Source: Lachancea mirantina (taxonomy: Eukaryota; Ascomycota; Saccharomycetes; Saccharomycetales; Saccharomycetaceae). Taken from it: a stretch of 64,000 nt of DNA. The stretch covers positions 1-64,000 of the forward strand of contig LT598466.1 of NCBI GenBank assembly GCA_900074745.1, in the 5' to 3' direction. The translations under genes and the position numbers were made by a program. Position 1 is the first letter of the stretch, and the number at the start of each line of letters is the position of its first letter. A model generated the notes under the pieces. It made no database searches, was not told the DNA's origin, and saw only the letters and a list, made by a program, of their open reading frames with translations. Below, piece by piece: positions 1 to 9,538 of the stretch.

Positions 1-1
1 A

Positions 2-205
2 CCCAAGGCTTATCTGAAATGGAGACACTGGGGCATCAAAGACGGTGAATTCAACGGCCATAAAGGGGACGGCAGCCTACTCGAGTTCCCAGGCTCAAGT
101 GTGGTAACGCTCAATGACAAAATGCAGATCATCAAGTTAGAGCATGAATTTGATGCAGCGGGAATCATTGCTTCACTGTCAGGTAAATGTCCGATGGCGA
201 AATAA
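2..205 (+). CDS. 3' end of a SnoaL/NTF2-like domain protein (partial)
   Basis: An open frame enters from the left edge and ends at TAA 203-205, giving the last 67 residues of a protein that starts outside the window. The fragment has the aromatic pattern KWRHWGIKDG, a central Gly-rich turn, then LNDKMQI and a closing HEFDAAGI stretch. This resembles the last beta strands of SnoaL/NTF2-like proteins, small cone-shaped folds used by polyketide cyclases and many uncharacterised fungal proteins. The family assignment rests on pattern memory only. Substrate and function cannot be told from this piece. Confidence 0.45.
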   Translation, partial: PKAYLKWRHWGIKDGEFNGHKGDGSLLEFPGSSVVTLNDKMQIIKLEHEFDAAGIIASLSGKCPMAK

Positions 206-767
206 TAGCGACCTGTGTCTATCGCAGGTTAGTCATGAGGGCGCGTTGACAAGGTCCTCGGGCATCGTTATTTATTGAAAGAGACTGTTAATGACGATAA
301 AAGAGATGTCGGGGGGTTTCCAATTGAAACGCTGTTGTTCGGGTAAGCGCAATTCTCGCCGAATCTTGCAGTTGCGTTTCTGTTTATTTTCTGGGAACCC
401 TCGAGGGGTGTTTAATCACGTTAGAAAATACATAGCAAGCATTCGCCTTGACACCGGAGAAAACAAGAACACCACAACTTATGTTAGAAGAAGTTTGCGA
501 TAGGTGATATCGTCACTTTGCATCGGGGGAAGGTGGCATCACGTGTTCGCAAGTACAGATCAAAAATAAGAGAAGATTGAACGGGTAGGCGAATCAGACT
601 TAACAGGAGGCCTGGGAAGTTCCAGGGATCCTAGAGAGGGTCATATAACTGTCGCACTAGCAAATATGATCACTGATGGTAAGAGGGATTGGTGCATCAC
701 TGATTCTTTGATCATTTCTTCTCGCGGACGGATAAGTGATAGATTGAAGCGATACCATGAGCTATTG
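206..767. other. intergenic, no gene seen
   Basis: No convincing coding frame. A 70-codon frame at 291-503 is Arg-rich, starts in a poor context and matches no family I know. A Reb1-like CGGGTAA lies at 340-346 and a CACGTG E-box near 538-545, neither with an obvious target gene. Confidence 0.4.
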
Positions 768-900
768 AAGTGTACCAGCGTTGATGGTCGACAGATTATA
801 AAGCTGTTCACTTAATTGGTTCATAATCTTCAAGGTTGTAAAACAAATTGAGTATTAAGTACTTATATCTCTCCGTGATTAACTTGAAGATATGAACACT
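768..900 (-). mobile_element. truncated Ty1/copia-type LTR fragment
   Basis: This stretch aligns with the promoter-distal (R/U5) end of the complete LTR at 944-1380. Both have a TTCATAAT box, a run ending in a GAATTGAG-like block and the conserved TTATATCTCTCCGT block, in the same order and orientation. The U3 half is missing, so it is an old partial copy. It is clearly more diverged than the two complete LTRs. Confidence 0.6.
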
Positions 901-943
901 GTGTAGCAGGTCAAATCGCCTCTGTTTGAACAAGTCTTGTTAT

Positions 944-1380
944 TGTTGAGGTTTATCATTATCGGTGGTTGATAGATTTCTAAATTGTTCATTTAATTCG
1001 TTCATAATTGATCTAAATAATAAAGCGAATTAGGAATTGAGTGCTTATATCTCTCCGTAGCTATCTTACAACCATGACCACTTACAATCCTGTTCATATC
1101 AGCCCCTTTTATACAATTTCTGTAACATCGTTCCAATTTTGGAATCCGTTCTTGTCTCTAATCTTCACGGTCACGGTGAGTCATCATTACGACACCTATT
1201 ATGTCACTCTTACAGTGGTGACGAAGTATGATGCCATCATGACCATCACGAGAATCACTTGGCTCCTATGACCTCATCTTGATCAAGAACCGTCCGTTAA
1301 TTCTTCCAATTTATTCTGTCATATCGATCACGTGATGATGCAATTGAACGATATCATCTTCTCGCCAGCTCCTTCCAACA
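944..1380 (-). mobile_element. solo LTR, Ty1/copia-type (copy A)
   Basis: About 437 bp bounded by TGTTGG at 1380 (reading the minus strand) and ...CAACA at 944, the TG...CA ends usual for Ty1-like LTRs. The same unit occurs inverted at 12040-12474. Roughly the first 75 bp and last 210 bp are nearly the same in both; the middle of U3 differs strongly. It holds a TATA-like TGTATAAAAGG and a perfect CACGTG in U3. No primer-binding site or internal coding region follows, so it is a solo LTR. The 5-bp flanks (GTTAT and AAAAT) do not match, suggesting an old insertion or recombination between elements. Confidence 0.8.
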
Positions 1381-1742
1381 AAAATCTTCCCGAAAAACCG
1401 TTTGGTGTAAATGCTGAATGCAAAGACATGCTTGTGTAGTTGACGGGTTCCACTATGTTAATTTTTTTCTTAGCTAGGGCCACTAAATTGTATGGTCGTT
1501 CATTACCTAAAATGTATCTAAAATACACAGCCTATGTGATGCAGTTTAAAGCTGGGTTTGTTGTGTTTTTTTATGTTTTCGTTTGAAATTGATCCTTCTA
1601 TTTAAACTAATAACACATTGACACGTTTGCCTCACCAGGTAATTCTGCCCCCCAACTAGATGCCTTAGGAATAAAGCAATTCAAGTCTTGTTCATCGCTT
1701 ACTTAGTGATCGAGCTATAAAGTTTGAGTCCTTTCAGGAAGA
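1381..1742. other. intergenic, no gene seen
   Basis: AT-rich spacer between the solo LTR and the RidA-family gene. It contains one exact match to the S. cerevisiae ARS core (WTTTAYRTTTW) at 1569-1579. That is expected by chance in AT-rich DNA and is not evidence of an origin. Confidence 0.3.
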
Positions 1743-2204
1743 CTATAAGGTTTGAGCGATACATTCTAGCTCAACCTTCAGCGCAGGATCCGGAAAGCTA
1801 ACAACAATACAGCTTCGAGCTGGCGCGCTGGGAAAGTACTCTTGGTAGACTTCATTCACTACTTTGCTGTAACTCCCGTCCCCTACGAAGAGCAAGACTT
1901 TCAAAACATTATCCATTGAAGAGCCGCTTGCAGAGAGGACATTCTTCAAATTTTCTAAAGCATTTGTGATTTGACTTTCCAAGTTTTCTGGAAGCTCCCC
2001 TGTTTTGGGATCTGTGCCGACACAGCCTGACGTGAAGACAATGTCCTTCGAACTGCATGCAACATAAGCAGGTGACAAAATAGCATACCCTTTTCCAGGT
2101 CCAACTTCAGTCCATTTCACTTGTTTAGGCATCTTTGGGGTCTTTTGAAGCAACTCGCTTATTGTTTTGGGCCACTTTAATAACTGTAAAAATATCCTAC
2201 ACAT
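1743..2204 (-). CDS. RidA/YjgF/UK114-family protein (Hmf1/Mmf1-like)
   Basis: A 153-residue frame whose last ~125 residues are a YjgF/YER057c/UK114 domain. Family members are trimers that hydrolyse reactive enamine/imine intermediates released by PLP enzymes such as threonine dehydratase. The family arginine is visible in PARSC (R130) and the conserved glutamate in VELECIA (E147). Two starts are possible. Met1 (2204) adds a basic leader (MCRIFLQLLKWPK) that could be a mitochondrial presequence; Met25 (2132, MPKQVKW) gives a core protein of the usual 129 residues. Yeasts have a cytosolic Hmf1 and a mitochondrial Mmf1; the sequence here is quite diverged from both, so I leave the symbol blank. 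Confidence 0.88.
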   Translation of the reverse strand: MCRIFLQLLKWPKTISELLQKTPKMPKQVKWTEVGPGKGYAILSPAYVACSSKDIVFTSGCVGTDPKTGELPENLESQITNALENLKNVLSASGSSMDNVLKVLLFVGDGSYSKVVNEVYQEYFPSAPARSCIVVSFPDPALKVELECIAQTL

Positions 2205-3109
2205 ATATATCAGCCAAAGCTTGACTTTGATTAAACGCCTCCGCGTTTATTATGGCACACTCTTCTTGAATTCCCGTTATCTTTTGTGAGGCTTTTTTGA
2301 AACATTGCGGTCGATAAGGGGGGGATTTAAACGAACTCTTTTTCCACCCTAAGGTGAAGCAGACAGGTTTCCTCGAGATCAGGTTTCGCCTTCCTGGGTT
2401 TGATGAATAGATCACTGATAACGATATTAGAATGCAAGGAATATCTTCTTTCAGAAGGTCGCAAAAAATAATGGTGAAGCCGTCATTAAGGATTGAGCAC
2501 CCTCCGCCCACCTTCGCGGAGCATAAACAAGTGTTCCTCACATCAAGTTTTAGGAGTTTAAAATGATCAGGCAGTTTGTTCAATTATGCCAAAATTAACT
2601 TTTTGTTAGTAGGTCGCAGGCCCTAAAAACAGTCATAGTCACCACTTCTGCATATGCACTAAATTATATAAATTCTGGGGTATGTCGCACTATCGTTTCA
2701 TTTAGGTAATTATGATTGGTGCCTTGATCTGCAAGAAGCTTACAAGTTTCAAAACCTAACGCAATAAACCCGTAGTTGTGTATCTTCGATCGAAAAAAAA
2801 CCACCTTGTAACTGATCCATAAAGAATCCTTGTCGATGTGTATAATTGCACCACATTTGCCAGTTTTTCATTGATCTCAAAGCAGGCAAAAATAATATCC
2901 TTAAAGCTTTCTGAAGCGAAGAGATTTCAATAATAACAAAAAATATTTTAGCGGGTGCATGTGCTAACATATCTATGACATACTCAGATCCAACTTATAA
3001 ATAAAAGGCCATATTAGGTTTACACTCAAGTGGACGGATCTCTCCCCAGCAGAGAAAGCTCAGACTCTTATTGAGTCTCAAAAACAGGCGGGTATGAAAT
3101 AGTAAACTT
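2205..3109. other. intergenic, no supported gene
   Basis: Upstream region of the RidA-family gene. Two minus-strand frames (2197-2583, 128 codons; 2749-2970, 73 codons) have low-complexity, Cys/Ser/Ile-rich translations and no recognisable domain, so I do not call them genes. Confidence 0.35.
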
Positions 3110-3116
3110 AAAAAAA
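3110..3116 (-). terminator. Pol III terminator of tRNA-Glu
   Basis: A run of seven A on the plus strand, read as T7 on the minus strand, begins 14 nt past the tRNA 3' end. This is the usual RNA polymerase III stop signal. Confidence 0.75.
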
Positions 3117-3130
3117 TTTATTATACCACT

Positions 3131-3202
3131 TTCCGATACCGGGAATCGAACCCGGGTCTCGACGGTGAGAGCGTCGTGTGATAGCCCCTACACTATATCG
3201 GA
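3131..3202 (-). tRNA. tRNA-Glu(CTC)
   Basis: The minus strand folds as a 72-nt cloverleaf. The acceptor stem TCCGATA pairs with TATCGGA, with an A discriminator. Box A reads TAGTGTAGGGGC, and the anticodon stem CGACG/CGTCG encloses loop CTCTCAC, giving anticodon CTC. The T arm is CCGGGTTCGATTCCCGG, a good box B. The sequence is very close to S. cerevisiae tRNA-Glu. No intron is present and CCA is not encoded, as expected in a eukaryote. Confidence 0.97.
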
Positions 3203-3789
3203 TAACCTTTGTTTAAAGGAGGTGTTTGTTCAATAAGACACAAAGCGTTTGACGTTTTCGGCCCCTCAATCCCATGGGATAGCGTTTCCAGTTATTATGT
3301 GAAGAAGTACAACACTCTAAGTTGAAGGGCACGATACGCGTATAATTTCATTGATGGCGCGTCATTACTTTTGATCCGAGTTATACAGAAGCTTTGCGCT
3401 TTTCTTAGCTTACAGAATGACTAGCCTGGAACTGCAAACGCGATTGGCACAGTATACGTTTCCATTCATTGCATTCAACGAACTAACAACGGTAGCTTCG
3501 CGCACTTAGTGTACATTGGATCGGATAGTTATCTAGAAGGCTAAAAAAGAAATATTCTCGGTAATAACTTTCTCGCGACGCTGGGAATAAGGATACATTG
3601 TTTGGTAGTGGACAATCACATCAACACTATGGTTAATTAGCTATGAACTTTATTCAAAAACACCTAGCTAAAAGGTTTATAGCACGGTAATGTTGATTGG
3701 CTGTATTCGCTCTTTTGGCAAAAACGAGCGAATGTCTTTATGATGCTCCAAAGAAGTTCCACGTTGCACGCGGTTTCATAGCGGCTTTG
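3203..3789. other. intergenic, tRNA 5' flank
   Basis: Upstream flank of tRNA-Glu and downstream flank of the zinc-cluster gene. Ty1-like elements favour tRNA 5' flanks, but I see no LTR remnant here. Confidence 0.35.
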
Positions 3790-5535
3790 TCATATCGCAA
3801 AGCAAATGTCTAAATTACGCTTCTCCAAAACCTGCCACCAGGGCAATTTAGAAGTCCAGCACTCCTCCATGACCTGACGAGCTTGTAGGGCGCTAGCCAA
3901 CCCTTTTTTCCAAAGGGCATCAAGGCGCTCGCGATAAATGTAGCGATAAGGATCCCACGCCTTATCAGTCAATTCACATCCGCAGGTAAACAAACAGAAA
4001 GACAAGCACGGTAGAGAAGGCGAGCTTACGGATATATTCTCTCCTATCAAGTTCGTTATCTGTAGAATGAGGGAACTCACGAGATGAGCATCGGATGGCA
4101 TATCCAAGACGCGGCGCCTCAACTGTAAAACCCCGCTTAATCCAAAAACTAAATTTATGCTACGCATCAGAAGGTAATCTTTGACTTTTCCCGGAAAACG
4201 GTTCTTGTGAGTGTTGTCGCTAAATTTCTCTTTGAATATCACGTCTCTTTCTTGCTCGCTGCTAGTTAAATAATCATTGATTTCGAAGTCTAGCTTTACA
4301 GCTGCGTAAATGAAGTCGTGCAACTTGCCCTGGGTGGCGAAAGCACTTTTTTGTGACAAAAAGGTTGAAATTTGGGTCAAATATGCCATAACCTTGATAT
4401 CCATGCCATTCGAAAAGCTGATATCCTTCATCTCCTCCATTGACTGTCTTAACAATATCTCATTAGACCCTGATTCGAAACGTATGATTGGAGTTAAAGA
4501 CTGGTCACATTTACTCGGAAGATTCACCGACGATAACAGCCCGATTACATCGAGATAGGTATACCACCGCAAAAGAAAATCACGGGGATCAGTGTATTCT
4601 CTCAAAGAGATCAAGTGATCTCCCTTATCAGGCTCGCATGTTAGTTTTTTCCTAATCAGCTCCTTTGCTTCATGATAATGCGTTCTCCAATCACCTCTTC
4701 CGTCACTGAAACATATATGTAGATTTGACATCAGCAACGCAATTGCCAGCGTTTCTTCGTTAAAATCCGCATTTTCCATTGATTTATCTGCCAGCTCACG
4801 TAACGCCTGCTTCAAAAGTTCGTTTCCGATGCTCTCAAAATTCATGCTGTGATCCCCGACGTCATCTAGAGATTGATATTTGTTCTCTTCCTCGGAAATA
4901 CTGAGCATTTTCCGATGTTTGGCGCCAAATGCAATGACTAACTTTCTAAGAGAGGAGCAGTGCATAGCCATTCGGGGTAAGGTAGTTCGGTAAGGACTAA
5001 TATGACTTTTGGATCTTATGGGAACGAAGAAATCGCACGTTTCCTCCACGAAAAATTTGAAGAGAGTCATATGCTCCCACGAGAGATCTTTATTGACCAT
5101 TTTTATTTTATAGATGTTGTTCGGGGCATAATGAACCTTCTGAACACTCATAATGTGTTCCGGGGAAGCATTGACTTCAGCTGAGAGACATTCAGGCGCG
5201 GTCTTTTTCAAGTCGCATACTTTCATTTTAGGGTAGTCTCGCGCAGTCTTATGACAGCTTTGGTCAAAGCGGAAAAACTGCTTTGCTTTTACCGAACGAT
5301 CGTTGCCGGGTAGCACGTTCTTCTTCACGACCAGTGCTCCATTTGAGAAGACAGTATTGGGCAAAGTTGATTCCACCTTTTTGTTTTTGTATGGTCTACC
5401 TCCCCATGATAGCTTTAAGGCATAAAGGCACTTCACTTTCCTGTCCTTGCACTTCGCGCAACGTGGCTTTGCTTTATCGCAATTCAACCCTTCTCTCTTA
5501 CAAGCAATGCAGAAACCTTTCTTGGCCTTTGCCAT
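3790..5535 (-). CDS. Zn2Cys6 fungal transcription factor (Uga3/Lys14-like type)
   Basis: 581 residues. The N-terminus carries a binuclear zinc cluster with cysteines C9, C12, C19, C26, C29 and C36 in the spacing CX2CX6CX6CX2CX6C. It is followed by a basic linker and WGGRPYKNKK, a pattern I associate with Uga3- and Lys14-type factors. The middle (ISPYRTTLPRMAMHCSSLRKLVIAFGA) resembles the start of the Fungal_trans_2 regulatory region. Such proteins usually bind CGG triplets as dimers and activate nitrogen or amino acid pathway genes. The target is unknown; neighbours and the scavenging block 7-20 kb to the right are candidates. No orthologue is assigned. Confidence 0.9.
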   Translation of the reverse strand: MAKAKKGFCIACKREGLNCDKAKPRCAKCKDRKVKCLYALKLSWGGRPYKNKKVESTLPNTVFSNGALVVKKNVLPGNDRSVKAKQFFRFDQSCHKTARDYPKMKVCDLKKTAPECLSAEVNASPEHIMSVQKVHYAPNNIYKIKMVNKDLSWEHMTLFKFFVEETCDFFVPIRSKSHISPYRTTLPRMAMHCSSLRKLVIAFGAKHRKMLSISEEENKYQSLDDVGDHSMNFESIGNELLKQALRELADKSMENADFNEETLAIALLMSNLHICFSDGRGDWRTHYHEAKELIRKKLTCEPDKGDHLISLREYTDPRDFLLRWYTYLDVIGLLSSVNLPSKCDQSLTPIIRFESGSNEILLRQSMEEMKDISFSNGMDIKVMAYLTQISTFLSQKSAFATQGKLHDFIYAAVKLDFEINDYLTSSEQERDVIFKEKFSDNTHKNRFPGKVKDYLLMRSINLVFGLSGVLQLRRRVLDMPSDAHLVSSLILQITNLIGENISVSSPSLPCLSFCLFTCGCELTDKAWDPYRYIYRERLDALWKKGLASALQARQVMEECWTSKLPWWQVLEKRNLDICFAI

Positions 5536-6791
5536 TGATCGTCGCTTGATGACTCAGCAAATGCCTGGTGTATAACATAGCCCAGGCCTTCTAATTTCCT
5601 CGAGGTTATATGTGATTTCTATTAATATCACTGATAACGACAATAATTTAATCTCGGTGTTTTGCAGATTCCCGGTGATTTATTCCGCTTCTCGCCGCTC
5701 GCGTCTTGCAGTAAAACCAACGGAAAAAAAATATCTTCCCTCAACTTTAAAATTCGGGGCTGTGGCCGTGGTGTAATTAACGCGAAAGACAATCATCAAG
5801 GATTGTTACGGCGACCAGGCCTTTTATAAGTGAAAGTGCCAATATGAACTCCCCTATGTACCTCTTTCTCTTTGGTTTCCAACAATCACAATTATATCTG
5901 TTAAAATTATAACTGTACCTGGTATCAACAGTCTTAAACGCGGGGTTTAGATGCGCGGCTCCATACAGGAATTCAGTTCGCTCGCCGGAGGGACAGTGAT
6001 CTAGACGGTCGACTTTTAGTGCTCTCAGTATATCCTGCCTCTTGCGGCGCTCTGTTCTTAAGCTCGATACACTTTTGGAGGAGGGCAAGGACGTTTATAG
6101 TTGTCGTTTGAAGATCAGTTTACGAACACAGCTTAGCACGTATCATTCAATATAATCACGTAAAGCCAGCTCATGCCCAAACATCAAGGACCTTACGGAG
6201 CAATAAACTCTTCGTGTACCTCATATTCTGCCTCCTTTTTCCTACCTTCAACGTGCTACTCAGCTGAATGGCACTGGCGTTACACCTAAAATTTTTGGCT
6301 TGATGTGTTACTTATATTGAATAAAAAAGTTTGCCCATGATATACTCATATCCGACTAGGCTCGTTGATGATTTTGCCCCACCAGGAAATTTGGCTCGAA
6401 ACCTGATAAAGACCCCTCGGTGCCCTGGGGCCTGGGAAGAAGAGTGGTCATGTTCTTCTTTCTTGAAACGGCGTAGCACAGAGACGTCGGATAACTCATC
6501 CCGAAAGAATTTCTGTGATGACCCCCGGATATGGATGCCGTTCAACTTGATTTCACCTCGTAAGTTTTGATATGAGATCCTCGTTACGACCTTCTGTATA
6601 GGGTAGCTCAGTTGGCGTTAGCGCTTATCATGCACATTTCGGATTTAAAAACATGGTTTCGATAAGAAAGTAGTGAGCGATCGATGATTGGAATATAAAA
6701 ATAAAATTTCGTTGTATAAATCATGAAGGTATTCGCCCATTGATTAAAGATAGGTTTGTTCAAGTTCGAACATAAAAAATAGTCCGTTAAT
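5536..6791. other. divergent promoter region, no supported gene
   Basis: 1.26 kb between the zinc-cluster gene and the reductase gene. A 103-codon minus frame (5777-6088) is Arg-rich and unlike any family I know. At 6331-6570 both strands are open for over 75 codons, without recognisable domains. At about 6600-6672 there is a tRNA-like stretch, GGGTAGCTCAGTTGG (good box A) followed by GGTTTCGATAAG (weak box B). It does not fold into a full cloverleaf, so at best it is a tRNA relic. Confidence 0.35.
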
Positions 6792-7814
6792 ATGTCCCAC
6801 GTTCCTAACGTTTTGATAATTGGTACTGGCGGTGTAGGATCAATTGTCGCATATGGGATTGACTACTTAAACAAATCAAATCTCGCAATTGTGGTCAGAA
6901 GAGATTACGAAAAGGTAAAAAGCCAGGGCTATGACGTTGAGTCCGTAGACTATGGTACTGTCAAAGGCTGGAAGCCCTCAAAAATCTTTCCATCAGTTGA
7001 AGCTGCTTCGAAGGGTGGTGTGGTATTTGATTTTGTGGTTATCGCCACAAAAAACTTACCCGATATTGTAAAAGTCGAAGAATTAGCAGATTCGGTCATT
7101 ACCCCGGGCAAGACAGTGGTCGTTTTGGTCCAAAACGGATTCGACCTAGGTCGTCCGTTCTTTGCCAAATACCCCGAAAATGTCATTCTATCAAGTGTGA
7201 CTTACATCGGGTCGCACAACAGTCAAGGTGCAATACATCAAACACAGTCTGACAAGTCTTTCATTGGGTTCTTTGAAAATCCACATCTGCCTAAAAGGAT
7301 TCAGGAAAAAAAGGCTAAAGACTATATTTCTATCTACAAAAATGACAAGAACAACTGCACATATGTGCCAGATACCAAAACCCACAGATATCGCAAACTT
7401 GTCTATAACGCCACGATGAACACCGTCTGTGCGATTACGGGTGTCGATACCGGTAGAGTGGAATTTGCTGGTGGATTAGAGACCCTGTGTATACCCGCTA
7501 TGAAAGAGGTCATTGCTGTTGCCAAGGCAGATGGTGTAGATCTTCCAGCTGACGTGATCAATGATACAATTCATGGCGATGATGGGGATTGGTTTGAGCC
7601 GTCCATGCTGGTAGACGTGAAAAAGGGGAACCCTATTGAACTAGAGGTAATATTGGGTAATCTTCTTCTTGTTGCCAAGGAATTGCATGTTGAGACGCCT
7701 GTTCTCACGATGCTTTACAATTTGCTGAAGGTTATCCAATTCCGCCTTAAGGAACAGCAGGGAACAGTAGTTCTCCCGAAAGATCGTCCCATTTATGACA
7801 AGATATATTCATAG
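6792..7814 (+). CDS. ketopantoate reductase (ApbA/PanE)-like protein, YDL144C type
   Basis: 340 residues beginning MSHVPNVLIIGTGGVGSIVAYG, a Rossmann nucleotide-binding motif with GxGGxG at residues 11-16. ATKNLPD and VVLVQNGFD match the N-terminal ApbA domain. The C-terminal half (KLVYNATMNTVCAITG, then WFEPSMLVDVKKGNPIELEVILGN) matches the all-helical ApbA_C domain with its substrate-binding Lys and Asn. Family enzymes reduce 2-dehydropantoate with NADPH in CoA synthesis, but S. cerevisiae YDL144C, the closest relative I recall, has no proven substrate; Pan5 is the working reductase. Start choice: first ATG, with A-rich leader AAAAAATAGTCCGTTAAT. Confidence 0.88.
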   Translation: MSHVPNVLIIGTGGVGSIVAYGIDYLNKSNLAIVVRRDYEKVKSQGYDVESVDYGTVKGWKPSKIFPSVEAASKGGVVFDFVVIATKNLPDIVKVEELADSVITPGKTVVVLVQNGFDLGRPFFAKYPENVILSSVTYIGSHNSQGAIHQTQSDKSFIGFFENPHLPKRIQEKKAKDYISIYKNDKNNCTYVPDTKTHRYRKLVYNATMNTVCAITGVDTGRVEFAGGLETLCIPAMKEVIAVAKADGVDLPADVINDTIHGDDGDWFEPSMLVDVKKGNPIELEVILGNLLLVAKELHVETPVLTMLYNLLKVIQFRLKEQQGTVVLPKDRPIYDKIYS

Positions 7815-8626
7815 GGGTCTCATCTAAGATAGATGACACCAAACGTAAATCAATTCAAGTTAAGTCGCAGTTGCATTCCGAAAACCAAATTCCAAGTTTA
7901 GCATCTAGAATTTTTTACATTCTGGCATGATGCTCAATTTACTGTTCTGAAAACAATTAGGCACAGTTTGACCAGAAGCTCTTTTGTTAGTTGGTAAAAT
8001 TCTATGAGCTTGATTGAAACATTCTTCGCCTTCCTAAACCGTGCAACTTCACCTGCTTTAAGTTTGATCAAGCGATCGTCTCCAATTGCGCTTCTGATTT
8101 TAGATGCCTTTTGGTTTCCCGTACAACCCTGTCTCTTCGCATTTTTTCACCCATCAACGAATTGTATTAAAATGCCGCCATTCTTCGCTAATTAGCGACT
8201 TTTACTTTTTAATAATTCAGCGGACAGAGAACATTGCTAGGATCCGATAGATTTAACAGCGTAGGTCTCAATACTTGTTAATAGCGGAGACAGGCTTCAA
8301 GTTGACCACTTTATCACCGGGACCGAGATTGCTCAGTAAGCCATATTCGAGCTTGAGGGTTACTGGCCTAGGTGCGATTCTCTTCAGAGACGTGTCCCAG
8401 CCCTTCGAAAGCTCGAAGGATATCCAGGTCTCAGCAATAAATCCAGTGGCCATAGCATTGCTCATACATCATCCTAGATGCGGTAAAGACACGATAATGT
8501 GACTGATGTAACTGCTAAGTAAGTATATCATTCTATAATAGTGTTCCTGGAGGAAGATGAATAAATTTGAAGTTCAAAAATGCTAGAAATTGTGAAACTT
8601 GTCTCTAATGCGTAAGATTTCAGCGA
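7815..8626. other. intergenic, no supported gene
   Basis: 812 bp between the reductase gene and the carrier gene. Frames of 65-75 codons occur on both strands at 8268-8502. The minus one (8268-8465) has an ordinary soluble-protein composition, but I recognise nothing in it and it has no continuation upstream. Confidence 0.3.
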
Positions 8627-9538
8627 TTATTTGAGCAGTCGCATGGTCATTTCGAAAGTAGCGAAAGTAGCCCCATTCACAGGGAGAGATCGTAACATGG
8701 TAGGCGTGAATCCCTGCACAAACGCCTTAGAACCTCTCTCACGGTAAATGTGTTTTGCAACCTGCCAGGCATTGGATCCGTAGGCGGGGGAATTAAGTTT
8801 GTCACTCTGCATTACGGATTTGATAACATCAAAAGGATAGGTCATAGCCCAGAATAAGGCTCCTGCTGCAGCACCAAAAACACAAACCTTCCAAGGAGGT
8901 ATATCCTTCCTTTCAATACCGTAGCTCAGTTGATGGGCCACAAGACCTTCGTACGTGAGAAAATAGACACCAAAGCCGTGTGATGTCCTCATCAGTGTTG
9001 GGAAGAAACCCGTCATCAAAGATCCTTGCCGTAAAAGTTTTCTAAAACAATCTAAGGAGCCCCTGTACTCAGCATCCTTCAAAAGCTTTGTCTGCAACTG
9101 TAGCCTGATTCTGACATGCTCAATAGGAGTTGCCAAAAGAGCGTTCGCGGACCCACTGGTGAAACCGCAGGCATAGTATTGGAGTAATGACAGATGTCCT
9201 TCACCATTCCCGTTTTTCTGTCGAAAGTACCTTTTCATGGCCTCATTGATACCAAATTGACAGGAAACACATGCTCCAACGCCAACAAGCGGGGCCATTG
9301 TGCCCTTATAAAAAGCCAAGATGCCTTCGTTCCTTATGAGATCCTTTATGATATTGATAGCAGTCCTTCTTCCGTCTGAAGTTTGAAGACGCACTTTAGT
9401 TATGTCAAACGGTTGACCAACCAAGACCTGCGCTACACCTCCTGCAGTTCCCGAAAAAACATCTTTTACAGTTTCCTTCCAATCATGAAAGTCCGTTAAA
9501 TCATTAACTACCTGAGGTGTGGTAAGTTCTTCGGCCAT
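8627..9538 (-). CDS. YMC1: mitochondrial carrier, Ymc1/Ymc2 type
   Basis: 303 residues with three mitochondrial carrier repeats. Their signature helices read PFDITKVR, PIEHVRIR and PFDVIKSV (Px[DE]xx[RK]). The start MAEELTTPQVVNDL and blocks such as GVGACVSCQFGINEAMKR and GFTPTMLRSLPVNGATFATFE match S. cerevisiae Ymc1/Ymc2 closely. These inner-membrane carriers are linked to glycine/glutamate and amino acid handling in mitochondria. In an unduplicated yeast this would be the single ancestor of the YMC1/YMC2 pair. Length and ends fit the family, and no defects are seen. Confidence 0.93.
   Translation of the reverse strand: MAEELTTPQVVNDLTDFHDWKETVKDVFSGTAGGVAQVLVGQPFDITKVRLQTSDGRRTAINIIKDLIRNEGILAFYKGTMAPLVGVGACVSCQFGINEAMKRYFRQKNGNGEGHLSLLQYYACGFTSGSANALLATPIEHVRIRLQLQTKLLKDAEYRGSLDCFRKLLRQGSLMTGFFPTLMRTSHGFGVYFLTYEGLVAHQLSYGIERKDIPPWKVCVFGAAAGALFWAMTYPFDVIKSVMQSDKLNSPAYGSNAWQVAKHIYRERGSKAFVQGFTPTMLRSLPVNGATFATFEMTMRLLK

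Noticed and set aside
1041-1271. 76-codon plus-strand frame
   Set aside because: Lies wholly inside the solo LTR at 944-1380, on its antisense strand.
1569-1579. Exact match to the S. cerevisiae ARS core
   Set aside because: An 11-bp AT-rich match is expected by chance in a window this size, and origin motifs differ among yeast genera.
2197-2583. 128-codon minus-strand frame overlapping the RidA start
   Set aside because: No recognisable domain and a composition typical of a chance frame; it overlaps the promoter and first codons of a well-supported gene.
5777-6088. 103-codon minus-strand frame
   Set aside because: Arg-rich low-structure N-terminus, no family resemblance, placed in a promoter region.
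8268-8502. Open frames of 65-75 codons on both strands
   Set aside because: No family match and no continuation in any frame upstream. Kept only as a weak possibility.
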